64,000 nucleotides of DNA from Puniceibacterium sp. IMCC21224 (GCF_001038505.1 NZ_LDPY01000001.1:496001-560000), one strand, 5' to 3'; positions 26,316-35,359 are shown, numbered from the stretch's first letter. Numbers and translations: made by a program. The notes: generated by a model from the sequence alone, not told the origin.

Positions 26316-29144
26316 ATGGGTCACAACCAGCCAGAGATCGACCTGTCCCCGAGCGTTTCGGACGAGGTTCGCAAAACCACATGTTACATGTGCGCGTGCC
26401 GCTGTGGCATCGACGTTCACATGAAGGATGGCAAGGTCGCCTATATCGAGGGCAACCGCGATCATCCGGTAAACAAGGGTGTGCTGTGCGCCAAAGGCGC
26501 GGCTGGAATCATGCAACACAACGCCCCGTCGCGCCTGCGCGCGCCGCTGCGGCGTGTCGGTCCGCGCGGGTCTGGTAAGTTCAAAGAGATAACCTGGGAC
26601 GAGGCATTGGAAACGGCCGTCGGCTGGATGAAGCCGCTTCGTGAGACGGCGCCGGAAACGCTCGCTTTTTTCACCGGGCGCGACCAGTCGCAGTCTTTTA
26701 CCAGCTACTGGGCGCAGAACTTTGGCACGCCGAATTACGCCGCGCATGGCGGGTTCTGTTCGGTCAACATGGCCACGGCCGGCATTTACACAATGGGTGG
26801 TGCGTTCTGGGAATTCGGCCAGCCCGATTGGGAGCACACAAAGCTGTTTATGCTGTTCGGCGTGGCCGAGGATCACGACAGCAACCCGATCAAGATGGGT
26901 CTGGGGCGGCTCAAGGAACGCGGCGCCAAGGTGATCGGCGTCAATCCGATCCGGTCGGGCTACAATGCCATTGCCGATGAATGGGTCGGGATCACACCGG
27001 GGACGGACGGGCTGTTTATCCTGGCGCTGGTGCATGAGCTATTGAAGGCAGGCAAGATCGACCTCGACTATCTGGCCCGCTATACCAATGCGCCGGTGCT
27101 GGTGAACGGTGATCCGAAATCGCCAGACTACGGGCTGTTCCTGCGGGATGGCAATGACAAACCGCTGGTCATTGATCGCAACACTGGCAAGCTTAGCGCG
27201 TTTGATGCGCCGGGTATTCTGCCGGATTTGGCGGCAACCCACCGGCATGCGGGCATCACCCATCGCCCGGTGTTGCATCTGATGGCTGAACGCTATCTCG
27301 ATCCGCAATATGCGCCCGACGCGGTGGCCACGCGCTGCGGCATCAGCGCCGACAAGATCCGGCGCATCGCGCTTGAACTGGCCGAGGTGGCATTTGGTGA
27401 TCCTGTCATTCTGGACCGTCCCTGGACAGATTTTCGCGGCGAACGCCATGAACAGATGATCGGTCGCCCGGTCAGCTTTCACGCGATGCGCGGCATCTCG
27501 GCCCATTCCAACGGGTTTCAGACCTGTCGTGCGCTGCATGTGCTGCAAATTCTGTTGGGGTCGGTTGAGACGCCGGGCGGCTACCGATTCAAACCGCCCT
27601 ATCCCAAACCCGCGACGGCGCATCCAAAACCCCACAGCAAAGCCGCTCCGGGTGTTCCGCTGGACGGGCCGCATCTGGGGTTCGTGCAAGGGCCAGAGGA
27701 TCTTGCGCTTAGGGAGGACGGCAGCCCAGTGCGTATCGACAAGGCGTTCACATGGGAAAACCCCATGGCGTCGCACGGGCTGATGCATATGGTCATCTCA
27801 AACGCCCACGCCGGCGATCCTTACAAGATCGACACGCTGTTTCTGTATATGGCGAACATGGCGTGGAATTCGTCAATGAACACGCGCGGCGTGATCGAGA
27901 TGCTGACCGACACCGACGAAGACGGCGAATACGTCATCCCCAGGATCATCTACTCGGACGCCTACAGTTCGGAAATGGTTGCCTATGCTGACCTTATCCT
28001 GCCGGATACGACCTATCTGGAACGGTACGATTGTATCTCGCTGCTTGATCGACCGATCTGCGAGCCGGATGCCGCTGCGGACGCGATCCGCTGGCCGGTG
28101 GTTGAACCGGATCGGGAGGTGCGTGGTTTTCAATCGGTGCTGTGCGATCTGGGCCACAGGCTGAACCTGCCAGGATTTGTTGCCGAAGATGGCAGCGCCA
28201 AATACGTCGATTACGCAGATTATATCGTCAACCATCAACGCAAGCCGGGCGTTGGCCCACTGGCAGGGTTTCGCATGGGCGAAGCGGGGCTGACCCATGG
28301 GCGCGGCGGACCGAATGCCGCACAGCTCGACAGCTATATCGCCAACGGCGGCTTTTTCATCCGCCATGTGCCCAAAAATGCCGCCTATTTCAAGCCCTGG
28401 AACACCGGCTATCAGGACTGGGCGGTCGAGATGGGGTTCTTTGACGCGCCGCAGCCCTACCTGTTCCAGCTGTATGTCGAGCCACTGCGCAAATTCCAGA
28501 TCGCCGCCGAAGGGCATGGCACGCGACAGCCGCCCGACCACTTGCGCGGGCGGATCAAGGCGACGATGGACCCGCTGCCGATCTGGTATCCGCCGTTGTC
28601 AGACGGTCACGAAGATCCGGTGGAATATCCGATCCACGCCCTGACCCAGCGCCCGATGGCGATGTATCATTCATGGGGATCACAGAACGCCTGGCTGCGG
28701 CAGATCCATGGCCGCAATCCTCTGTATATGCCGACCCGGCTGATGCAGCAGCACACGCTGCACGACGGCGACTGGGTGCGGGTGATCTCGTCGCACGGAT
28801 CAATCACCGTGCCTGTGGCGCATATGGCCGCGCTAAACGAAAACACCGTCTGGACCTGGAACGCGATCGGCAAACGCAAAGGCACCTGGGCACTGGACAA
28901 TGAGGCGCCAGAAGCCACCAAAGGATTCCTGCTGAATCACCTGATCCACGAACTTCTTCCGCCCAAGGGTGACGGGCTGCGCTGGGCCAATTCCGACCCG
29001 ATCACCGGTCAGGCGGCGTGGTTCGACCTGCGCGTAAGGATTGAAAAATCCGCAGCACCGGACGAATGCCAGCCGACCTTTGGGCGCATACAATCTCCGG
29101 TGCCTTCCGCACCGTCGATATTGACGTGGAAGGTGGGGCAATGA
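26316..29144 (+). CDS. soeA: Sulfite dehydrogenase (quinone) molybdopterin subunit
   Basis: This 942-aa molybdopterin oxidoreductase is the catalytic subunit of the cytoplasm-facing sulfite dehydrogenase SoeABC, oxidising sulfite to sulfate. Near the N-terminus CYMCACRCG plus a later VLCAKG supply four cysteines for one [4Fe-4S] cluster. No twin-arginine signal is present, which separates it from exported DMSO/thiosulfate enzymes. The C-terminal molybdopterin dinucleotide-binding domain starts near MYHSWGSQNAWL. The ATG at 26316 has GAGG six bases upstream; a longer upstream frame overlaps ackA and is unlikely. Its position after xsc, which releases sulfite, supports the call. Substrate identity is inferred from context and family. 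Confidence 0.9.
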   Translation: MGHNQPEIDLSPSVSDEVRKTTCYMCACRCGIDVHMKDGKVAYIEGNRDHPVNKGVLCAKGAAGIMQHNAPSRLRAPLRRVGPRGSGKFKEITWDEALETAVGWMKPLRETAPETLAFFTGRDQSQSFTSYWAQNFGTPNYAAHGGFCSVNMATAGIYTMGGAFWEFGQPDWEHTKLFMLFGVAEDHDSNPIKMGLGRLKERGAKVIGVNPIRSGYNAIADEWVGITPGTDGLFILALVHELLKAGKIDLDYLARYTNAPVLVNGDPKSPDYGLFLRDGNDKPLVIDRNTGKLSAFDAPGILPDLAATHRHAGITHRPVLHLMAERYLDPQYAPDAVATRCGISADKIRRIALELAEVAFGDPVILDRPWTDFRGERHEQMIGRPVSFHAMRGISAHSNGFQTCRALHVLQILLGSVETPGGYRFKPPYPKPATAHPKPHSKAAPGVPLDGPHLGFVQGPEDLALREDGSPVRIDKAFTWENPMASHGLMHMVISNAHAGDPYKIDTLFLYMANMAWNSSMNTRGVIEMLTDTDEDGEYVIPRIIYSDAYSSEMVAYADLILPDTTYLERYDCISLLDRPICEPDAAADAIRWPVVEPDREVRGFQSVLCDLGHRLNLPGFVAEDGSAKYVDYADYIVNHQRKPGVGPLAGFRMGEAGLTHGRGGPNAAQLDSYIANGGFFIRHVPKNAAYFKPWNTGYQDWAVEMGFFDAPQPYLFQLYVEPLRKFQIAAEGHGTRQPPDHLRGRIKATMDPLPIWYPPLSDGHEDPVEYPIHALTQRPMAMYHSWGSQNAWLRQIHGRNPLYMPTRLMQQHTLHDGDWVRVISSHGSITVPVAHMAALNENTVWTWNAIGKRKGTWALDNEAPEATKGFLLNHLIHELLPPKGDGLRWANSDPITGQAAWFDLRVRIEKSAAPDECQPTFGRIQSPVPSAPSILTWKVGQ

Positions 29145-29281
29145 CGCTTCTGCGAAAATTTTTTGAAAATTTTTGGCAAAAGTATTCGCAAGACTTTGTG
29201 TGCCGATCTCTGGTTTTGCGTTCGAAAATTTCGTCGCATGACAGAGTGTGCAGGAAACCATATTTGGGCGAGGTGGAATGA
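29141..29281 (+). CDS. Possible 46-aa small protein bridging soeA and soeB
   Basis: A 47-codon frame starts at an ATG overlapping the soeA stop (ATGA at 29141-29144) and ends at a TGA overlapping the soeB start (ATGA at 29278-29281). AAGG lies 7 bases before its ATG. The peptide is basic, starts with an amphipathic-looking stretch (MTLLRKFFENFWQKYSQ) and contains two cysteines. Its DNA is markedly AT-richer than its neighbours, including the near-repeat GAAAATTTTTTGAAAATTTT. I recognise no family. It may be a true accessory peptide, or only a coupling leader that carries ribosomes from soeA to soeB. Confidence 0.45.
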   Translation: MTLLRKFFENFWQKYSQDFVCRSLVLRSKISSHDRVCRKPYLGEVE

Positions 29282-30027
29282 CCGATTTACCCACCGCCAC
29301 CCATCGTAAACTGGGCCTTGTCATTGACCTTGACACCTGTGTCGGATGTCATGCCTGCGTCGTGTCCTGTAAGGGCTGGAATACCGAAAACTACGGCGCG
29401 CCGCTGTCGGATCAGGACCCTTATGGCGCCGACCCATCAGGCACCTTCCTTAACCGGGTCCACAGCTACGAGGTGCAGCCAGACACCGGCCCGGCGCAGT
29501 TGGTGCATTTCCCCAAATCCTGCCTGCATTGCGATGACGCGCCCTGCGTCACCGTCTGCCCCACCGGTGCCAGCTACAAGCGGGTCGAGGATGGCATCGT
29601 TCTGGTGAATGAGAGTGATTGCATCGGTTGCGGTCTCTGCGCCTGGGCGTGTCCCTATGGCGCACGCGAGCTGGATCAGGCCGCTGGCGTGATGAAGAAA
29701 TGCACCCTTTGCGTCGACCGTATCTATAACGACAACCTACCCAAAGCAGATCGCGAACCAGCCTGTGTTCGAACCTGTCCATCGAATGCGCGGCATTTCG
29801 GGGATTTTTCCGACCCGGATAGCGAGGTATCGCGATTGGTTGCCGCACGTGGTGGCATCGACCTCATGCCGGAACAGGGTACGCGGCCCGTCAACAAATA
29901 TCTGCCGCCGCGCCCAAAAGATCAATGGGAGCCTCAGATCGACATTCTGGCCCCGTTTCTGGAACCCGTCGCGACCGAACCACGCGGTTTTCTGGGCTGG
30001 CTCGACAAGACGCTGAGCAAGATCTGA
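29278..30027 (+). CDS. soeB: Sulfite dehydrogenase iron-sulfur subunit
   Basis: The 249-aa DmsB/PhsB-type protein has four ferredoxin-like cysteine groups: CVGCHACVVSC (about 19-29), CLHCDDAPCVTVCPTGA, CIGCGLCAWACPYGA and CTLCVDRI with CVRTCPSNA, enough for four [4Fe-4S] clusters. It relays electrons from SoeA to the membrane subunit. The ATG at 29278 has GAGG four bases before it; an upstream ATG at 29248 lacks support. It follows soeA after 133 bp that contain the small frame described separately, and precedes soeC by 15 bp. Confidence 0.92.
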   Translation: MTDLPTATHRKLGLVIDLDTCVGCHACVVSCKGWNTENYGAPLSDQDPYGADPSGTFLNRVHSYEVQPDTGPAQLVHFPKSCLHCDDAPCVTVCPTGASYKRVEDGIVLVNESDCIGCGLCAWACPYGARELDQAAGVMKKCTLCVDRIYNDNLPKADREPACVRTCPSNARHFGDFSDPDSEVSRLVAARGGIDLMPEQGTRPVNKYLPPRPKDQWEPQIDILAPFLEPVATEPRGFLGWLDKTLSKI

Positions 30028-30042
30028 AGGTTCCTGACCCAC

Positions 30043-30918
30043 ATGCATCCCGCCCCCTCCATTATTGCGTTCACAACGTTTTCCGGTCTTGGCCTTGGTC
30101 TTCTTGCCTGGCTTGGGGTTGATCCGACCCCGCCTACTGGCTGGGTGGCCTTTGTGTTCTTCTTTATTGGCTTTGCAATGGCGATTGGCGGTCTTGCGGC
30201 CTCGGCGTTTCATCTGGGCCGACCCGAGAGGGCGCTGAAGGCGTTCAGCCAATGGCGCAGCAGTTGGCTGTCGCGCGAAGCCTGGCTGGCCGCTACCGCG
30301 CTTGGGCTTATGGGGATCTATGCCGCCGGCCTGATCTTTGCGAGCTGGCGTCTGGCGTTGCTGGGCTGGCTAGGCGCGGCGCTGTGTCTGACGACAGTCT
30401 ATGCGACCTCGATGATTTATGGACAGCTAAAGACCGTTCCGCGTTGGGACAGCCCATGGACTTCGCTGCTGTTTCTGATGCTGTCGGTGGCGGGCGGAGC
30501 GCTGCTGTCCGGGCGAATTCATGTGGCAATGGTACTGATTGTGCTGGCCGGAGCGGTGCAGGTCTGGTGGTGGTATAGTGGCGACCGGCGGTTCAACACC
30601 TCGGACAGCACGCTGGCGACGGCAACCGGTCTTGGCGCAATTGGCGCCGTTCGCGCATTCGAACCGCCGCACACAGGCCCCAACTATCTGCTGCGCGAGA
30701 TGGTGCATGTGGTTGGGCGCCGCCATGCCGCCCGGCTGCGGGTGATCGCACTGGCGTTGATGGTTGTGCTGCCGGTGGGCCTGTTGCTGCTGCCCGGCCC
30801 GCATCATCTGTGGGCATTGCTGGCGGTGGTCAGCCACATCTTGGGTGTGCTGACCGCCCGCTGGCTGTTCTTTGCCGAGGCCGAGCATGTCGTCGGCCTC
30901 TACTATGGCAAACATTAG
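30043..30918 (+). CDS. soeC: Sulfite dehydrogenase membrane anchor (DmsC-like)
   Basis: The 291-aa protein is a DmsC-family quinone-reducing anchor with about eight hydrophobic helices, beginning PSIIAFTTFSGLGLGLLAWL. The family block SAFHLGRPERALKAFSQWRSSWLSRE (key residues HLGRP and WLSRE) lies at about 51-75. It anchors SoeAB at the cytoplasmic side of the membrane and passes electrons to quinone. It ends 10 bp from the convergent DUF1523-like gene. Confidence 0.9.
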   Translation: MHPAPSIIAFTTFSGLGLGLLAWLGVDPTPPTGWVAFVFFFIGFAMAIGGLAASAFHLGRPERALKAFSQWRSSWLSREAWLAATALGLMGIYAAGLIFASWRLALLGWLGAALCLTTVYATSMIYGQLKTVPRWDSPWTSLLFLMLSVAGGALLSGRIHVAMVLIVLAGAVQVWWWYSGDRRFNTSDSTLATATGLGAIGAVRAFEPPHTGPNYLLREMVHVVGRRHAARLRVIALALMVVLPVGLLLLPGPHHLWALLAVVSHILGVLTARWLFFAEAEHVVGLYYGKH

Positions 30919-30928
30919 GGCGTGGCGG

Positions 30929-31576
30929 CTATGACTTGCTGCGCCAGCTGTCGATCCAGCGGTTAAAGCGCCCGCGCCGTTCGGCCATGCGGTCACCGGC
31001 TGCCTCGAACGAGTCGCCGACATCCTCAAGCACCGGGTCGATCCGCCGCCGCCGGAACCGCCGCCAGCGCACCCAGATGGCCCAGACGAATGCGACCAGT
31101 AGCGTCAGGATGACAATGTTGATCCATGGAATGATCCGCACATCCGGTCCGTCCACCGCCCGAACGCTAATCGCGTTGGGAAAAATCGTGTAAAATTCAT
31201 TGCGCCAGCCGTAATGCGTGATCACCACCCATTGCGGCGATCCCGAGGTCGAGCGCAGGTCGTTTGCCTCGGCTTGCAGGTTCGAGGTGTCGAATTTGAA
31301 ATAGGGGGGCCAGCTCCAGCCGGTGTCCTCGTTGCGGTAGACCATCACGCTGTTGTCTGCCCGCCGCGTCTGAATAAAGAACACGTCCCGGTTCACGACC
31401 GTGCCATCGGTTCCGACATCCGCCTGCGCCCAGAACAGGCTGTTTTCGCCCGGATCGACGCGTTTTTCGTAGGTATCGGTGATCCGCGCAATATCGTGTT
31501 GCGGCAGCGTATAATGCAGGAAACCCGCAATACAGCCCCAGAAGAGCACGATAAACACCCATTTCACATAGACCAT
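30929..31576 (-). CDS. DUF1523-like membrane protein of unknown function
   Basis: The 215-aa protein has an N-terminal membrane segment (about 5-23), a roughly 120-residue extracytoplasmic domain (FFIQTRRADNSVMVYRNEDT, PQWVVITHYGWRNEF), a second membrane segment (about 143-163, IIPWINIVILTLLVAFVWAI) and an Arg-rich cytoplasmic tail (RWRRFRRRR). I recognise it as resembling the DUF1523 family of Rhodobacteraceae, whose function is unknown. It is the last gene of the eight-gene operon, 12 bp after the 88-aa gene. Confidence 0.75.
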   Translation of the reverse strand: MVYVKWVFIVLFWGCIAGFLHYTLPQHDIARITDTYEKRVDPGENSLFWAQADVGTDGTVVNRDVFFIQTRRADNSVMVYRNEDTGWSWPPYFKFDTSNLQAEANDLRSTSGSPQWVVITHYGWRNEFYTIFPNAISVRAVDGPDVRIIPWINIVILTLLVAFVWAIWVRWRRFRRRRIDPVLEDVGDSFEAAGDRMAERRGRFNRWIDSWRSKS

Positions 31577-31588
31577 CCCGGCCCCCTT

Positions 31589-31855
31589 TTAGTGGAAATT
31601 CGTCAGGTAAATGATCACGGCCATCAGCGTGAACGGCACCACATACACCCCTAGGATCAGCTTGCGGCGCAGTGATCCGTCATAGTCGCGCAGCCCCTCA
31701 GTGATCCAGGCGTCGCGGTCACCTGTCATGCCCTCTTCGTCCCATTCCGCCTCAAGCTTGCCGCGCCGCACCGAGCGCGAATAGAGCGATACACCGATAT
31801 AGACCAGCGTCAGGATCACAAGGGCGGGGATCATCAGTTGCAGGAATGCGAACAT
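31589..31855 (-). CDS. Small two-TM membrane protein, unknown
   Basis: The 88-aa protein has hydrophobic segments at about 5-26 (LQLMIPALVILTLVYIGVSLY) by key residues, and at 66-86 (LILGVYVVPFTLMAVIIYL), separated by a charged acidic cytoplasmic-type loop (KLEAEWDEEGMTGDRDAW). No family is recognised. It lies 4 bp after the 442-aa gene and 12 bp before the DUF1523-like gene, so it is co-transcribed with both. Confidence 0.75.
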   Translation of the reverse strand: MFAFLQLMIPALVILTLVYIGVSLYSRSVRRGKLEAEWDEEGMTGDRDAWITEGLRDYDGSLRRKLILGVYVVPFTLMAVIIYLTNFH

Positions 31856-31859
31856 TGTC

Positions 31860-33188
31860 TCACCTCTTTACTGCGCCCCACGGGCCGATCTGTTCTGGCT
31901 GCGGCTCGGACATCGGCGCGTCATGACCAAAGAGTGCGCGGCGTGCCCCCACCTTGTCCATCTGATACTCGCGCGTCAGGAAATCCACCACATAGGTTTT
32001 CTTGGCCTCGCCCCAGTCGCGATAGAGCCGGTAGAACAGATCCTTGTGGCAAATGAACAGCTGTCGGATATCCATCGGCGTCAGCTCTGCCAGCAGCATA
32101 TTGACCAGATCGCGATCCGCATGGTCTGCCGCCCGCAGGGTGTAGAAATAGGCAGGATCGTCCGAACTGACCCGCGGCCAGACGCCGTTGCCTTCGGCCC
32201 ATGCGAGCAGCCGGTTCAGTGTATGCCAGGCTTCGGGTAGTTGATCGCCGTGTTGACGCGCCAACATGCGAATGTCGCGCCGTGTTGCCCCCGCCAGATC
32301 AATCCCGGCGTCCTGCGCCGCATCGACCACGATGAAATCCATCTTTTGCCGCAGGATCGCCGCGGCATCAATACCGCGCGCCTTGACGATCGGTTCAGCC
32401 AGCCCGTTCGCGTCCAAAAACTTGGCGATGCGGTTCCGGTCGCTCAACCTCAGTTGCGATTTTACCGGCAATGCGGCCGCGTCCGGCAACGGGTCAGCCA
32501 CGCTCTGGATCAGCGCCGGTTCACGGACGTCGCGAAAGATATACAGCCCGCCAAAATGCGCGGTCCAGAAATTATCCTGCCGGAACCGCATTTGTTGCAG
32601 CTTGACCGGATTGCGCACCACATCGCCGGTTTTTTTGGCCAGTGTGATCATGTCCGCGATCAGAACGTCATCGAACCAGCCATCTTCGGCTGTCTTGAAC
32701 TTGTCGACCATAGCGCCCAGCTTTTCCGCGTCGCGCACGGTGCCGACGGTGGTGTCTGCCTCGATCCGGATTTCGTGGATATCAAACAGGCGGGCAGGTT
32801 TCGATACGTCATAGACGGAATTGAGCATCTCACCCGCCACAGCATCCCGCGCGGTCAGGGCAAACAGCGCTGTCTCATTCGTCTCAATGAACTGCCGCAG
32901 GATCCCCCGGCTGGACGAGAATTTGGCATTGAGCAGCGGCGCGGTCTTTTGTTGGGTCGTCAGCAAAATGAACTGCCGGTTTACCCCGCGCGGGTTGAGG
33001 TAAAGCGGATCGTCCAGCTCATCACCCACCTCGGGCGCGTATCCCGAGATATCGACGTGGAAATCCGCCAACTGCGTGGTCTTACCAGTCAGGTGTTTCA
33101 GCGCCCGGTTATACCGCTCGATCAGGGCTGGGCTGTCGATGCGGATGAGGTTGCCGAACATCAGGCCGGCGGTGATCAGACGCTGCAT
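31860..33188 (-). CDS. Conserved protein of unknown function, 442 aa (possibly DUF6638 family)
   Basis: This is a soluble, mixed alpha/beta-looking protein without signal peptide or membrane helices. Distinctive stretches are HVDISGYAPEVGDELDDPLY near 45-64 and a C-terminal block rich in aromatic residues (DLFYRLYRDWGEAKKTYVVDFL). I have a weak memory of it as DUF6638, which is not certain. No catalytic motif is evident. It is in the operon with the AAA ATPase (52 bp from the 35-aa gene), so it may be a partner or substrate of that ATPase. Confidence 0.72.
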   Translation of the reverse strand: MQRLITAGLMFGNLIRIDSPALIERYNRALKHLTGKTTQLADFHVDISGYAPEVGDELDDPLYLNPRGVNRQFILLTTQQKTAPLLNAKFSSSRGILRQFIETNETALFALTARDAVAGEMLNSVYDVSKPARLFDIHEIRIEADTTVGTVRDAEKLGAMVDKFKTAEDGWFDDVLIADMITLAKKTGDVVRNPVKLQQMRFRQDNFWTAHFGGLYIFRDVREPALIQSVADPLPDAAALPVKSQLRLSDRNRIAKFLDANGLAEPIVKARGIDAAAILRQKMDFIVVDAAQDAGIDLAGATRRDIRMLARQHGDQLPEAWHTLNRLLAWAEGNGVWPRVSSDDPAYFYTLRAADHADRDLVNMLLAELTPMDIRQLFICHKDLFYRLYRDWGEAKKTYVVDFLTREYQMDKVGARRALFGHDAPMSEPQPEQIGPWGAVKR

Positions 33189-33240
33189 GGTGTCGCCTCC
33201 TCTACGCTCTTGTGCAGATGTCGCATGCTAGCTGAGCCCA

Positions 33241-33348
33241 TCACCACACGTTCTTTTTCCAGCGTCCTGGCACGCTGGCCACCGCAAGGATCAGCACGGG
33301 TGCCCAGATCAGGCCGGCGCCCAAGCCCAGCCGGACAAAATGCCCCAT
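33241..33348 (-). CDS. 35-aa single-TM membrane peptide
   Basis: The ATG at 33348 lies 3 bp after the AAA ATPase stop codon, with GGGGTGAG overlapping that junction as ribosome-binding site. The peptide MGHFVRLGLGAGLIWAPVLI continues to a hydrophobic helix end at about residue 26 and a basic tail (RWKKN). The layout, tightly set between two operon genes and consistent with one membrane span, supports a real small gene. No family is recognised; it could anchor or regulate the ATPase. Confidence 0.55.
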   Translation of the reverse strand: MGHFVRLGLGAGLIWAPVLILAVASVPGRWKKNVW

Positions 33349-33351
33349 CGC

Positions 33352-35289
33352 TCACCCCTTACTCTCCAGATACCGGCGCTTGGCCTCTTCCTGACGCTGA
33401 AAGTCGCGGACCATGCCGTCAATCGCCACCTCGTCTGACTTGTCGGCATAGCGAAACTCGGAATCTGCGTAGCGGTTGATCTCTTGCACGACCATGTCGA
33501 CCGTGATTGGCACGCGCAGCTCCGAAATCATCGCGGCCTTGACGTCATACGGCTGGAACAGGAACAGGTCGGGGCTCTCCATCCACTCATCCGGCAGCTC
33601 AAAATCCATGGCCCGCACCTTGACCGCGTCGGTGATGTTCTTGATCGCCCGCCCGGTGAACCGTTCGTCCGCCTGTTGGATCGCCTTGAGGTATGTGCCC
33701 AGCTTGGCAATCGTGTTCAGATCACCGATCTCTGCGTGCACCTGGTCAAAGACGCGGATCAGCCCCTCTTCATGCGGGCGGGAATGCGACTCGAACGAAG
33801 CAGCCACGGCGCGCTTGATCTCTTGCGCGGAAAACAATTTGTGCGCGCCCAGCGGGATGTCGTGGTTCCGCCCCATCAGCAGGGCCAGAATGTCGATGTA
33901 ATCCTCGCGGGTTTGCGGCCCGTCGACCAAAAACCGCGCCCCCGCCCGCTGGCGCAGGGCGTCGTCGACATTCTCGGGGTAGTTCGAGAACATGCCAAAG
34001 GTGCAATTGCCGCGCACAACCGTGTTGGCGCCGGTAAAGCTCTCCATCAGGACAGCGGTGATTTCCAACTGACCGGCTGACGATTGCCGGTCGCCACGCT
34101 TGCCGGCAAGCTGGTCGATATCGTCGATGGTGCCAAAGCCGATGGCCGACGGGTCGATGATGGTGTTGATGAACGCTTTGGCATTCTGGCCGGATTTCCC
34201 CTGATAGCTGTCGATATTGTCGGTGCTCAGGTTCTGGTAGCGGAACGGATAACCCGCCACCTCGCAATAGCCATGCAGCAATCCCGCCATCATCTGGATC
34301 AGCGTGGTCTTGCCCGTGCCCGGTTTACCGTCACCCATAAAGGTAAAGATGAATCCGCCCAGCTCGGCAAAAGGGTTAAGCCGTCGGTCGAAATCATACG
34401 CCATCAGCATCTTGGACAGCCGCAGCGCCTGGTACTTGGCGATATGGTTGCCCACCACCTCTTCGGGTTTCTTAAAAGTCATGGTTAGCGTAGTGCTGCG
34501 CGCCGTCCGCGACGGCTCGAAGCCGCGGATCACCAGATCGTCCGCCTCGACCCGCCAACTGGCGTTGGCAAAGGCCGCAATTCGCGCCGCGCCCTGCGCC
34601 CGCAGCGCAACCTTCTCCATCAGCGCCTCGGCAAAGGCGGCGAGGGTGGCAACCAGACGCGCATCATCCGAGGCATGCGCCTCAAGCGACTGATCCAGCG
34701 CCCACAGCGCGCCATGCAGGGCAAGGGCAGAATTTTCAGTCAGCACCTCCTCGACCTCACCAACCTCGACAGTCGTCTCGCTGGCCTTTGACGCCAGCAG
34801 AAAGGCCAGTGCGTTGCCAAACACATGCGCGACGGCCAGCGCCTCGGCGGTCAGCAACTCGCCGAATTCTGTCTTGCGGGCGGCAGGCAGGGCGCCTTGC
34901 AGGTTGGCACGCTTCAGATCGCTTAGTCCAGTTGCGTCGCCAAACGTGTCGCCAACCGCCAGCGCAATTGCCAGCCCCCGCCGCAGGGCTGCCAATACGC
35001 TGGCCTGCACCGGCGAAACCAATGGATCTTCTGCGTCGACCGCCTCGACACGGGTTTTCAGATGCACACCTTCGGGCCGTGCGGTCCTGCGTCCGGCCAG
35101 GCCCGGCGTCGTGCTGCGAAATCGCCGCGTGGATGCGACGCCCGGGGATCGTTCCGCGACCGGGGCCGACGGGCGCGCGCTTGCGATCCGCGGTGTGTGG
35201 TCAAACCCGTCGAGCAATGCCAGCGCTGCGGAATAGTGCTTGCGAATATCCGCTTCGCGCAACTCCATCAGATCGGATGTCTTGCTCAT
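33352..35289 (-). CDS. AAA-family ATPase, MoxR/ClpX-like core with long N-terminal region
   Basis: In the 645-aa protein the ATPase core lies in the second half: Walker A GDGKPGTGKTT (about 319-329), Walker B FGTIDDID (385-391), sensor-1 region FGMFSNYPEN (Asn 436) and arginine-finger candidates in ALRQRAGAR (444-452). The first 310 residues are unlike a known domain: a disordered Pro/Arg-rich part (30-75) and helical stretches. The Walker B glutamate is replaced by Asp (DDID), so hydrolysis may be slow or the motif divergent. It is the central gene of the eight-gene operon; it may remodel the coiled-coil or membrane proteins encoded beside it, which is inference. Confidence 0.82.
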   Translation of the reverse strand: MSKTSDLMELREADIRKHYSAALALLDGFDHTPRIASARPSAPVAERSPGVASTRRFRSTTPGLAGRRTARPEGVHLKTRVEAVDAEDPLVSPVQASVLAALRRGLAIALAVGDTFGDATGLSDLKRANLQGALPAARKTEFGELLTAEALAVAHVFGNALAFLLASKASETTVEVGEVEEVLTENSALALHGALWALDQSLEAHASDDARLVATLAAFAEALMEKVALRAQGAARIAAFANASWRVEADDLVIRGFEPSRTARSTTLTMTFKKPEEVVGNHIAKYQALRLSKMLMAYDFDRRLNPFAELGGFIFTFMGDGKPGTGKTTLIQMMAGLLHGYCEVAGYPFRYQNLSTDNIDSYQGKSGQNAKAFINTIIDPSAIGFGTIDDIDQLAGKRGDRQSSAGQLEITAVLMESFTGANTVVRGNCTFGMFSNYPENVDDALRQRAGARFLVDGPQTREDYIDILALLMGRNHDIPLGAHKLFSAQEIKRAVAASFESHSRPHEEGLIRVFDQVHAEIGDLNTIAKLGTYLKAIQQADERFTGRAIKNITDAVKVRAMDFELPDEWMESPDLFLFQPYDVKAAMISELRVPITVDMVVQEINRYADSEFRYADKSDEVAIDGMVRDFQRQEEAKRRYLESKG

Positions 35290-35305
35290 CTGGCGCGGCT
35301 CCCCT

Positions 35306-35330
35306 GCTTCTTCTCTTCAAAAGTACGCAA
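35306..35330 (-). repeat. Dispersed 25-bp element, copy 1
   Basis: The plus-strand core GCTTCTTCTCTT is followed by CAAAAGTACGCAA. A second copy at 41240-41264 shares the core and the CAAA/TACGCAA end with a small internal shift. Here it lies between the 382-aa gene and the AAA ATPase gene, in the orientation that reads GAGAAGAAGC on the coding strand just before the ATPase start. Role unknown; it could be an RNA-level element. Confidence 0.4.
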
Positions 35331-35359
35331 AATCAAACCCTCACAAACGGCACTGACGT

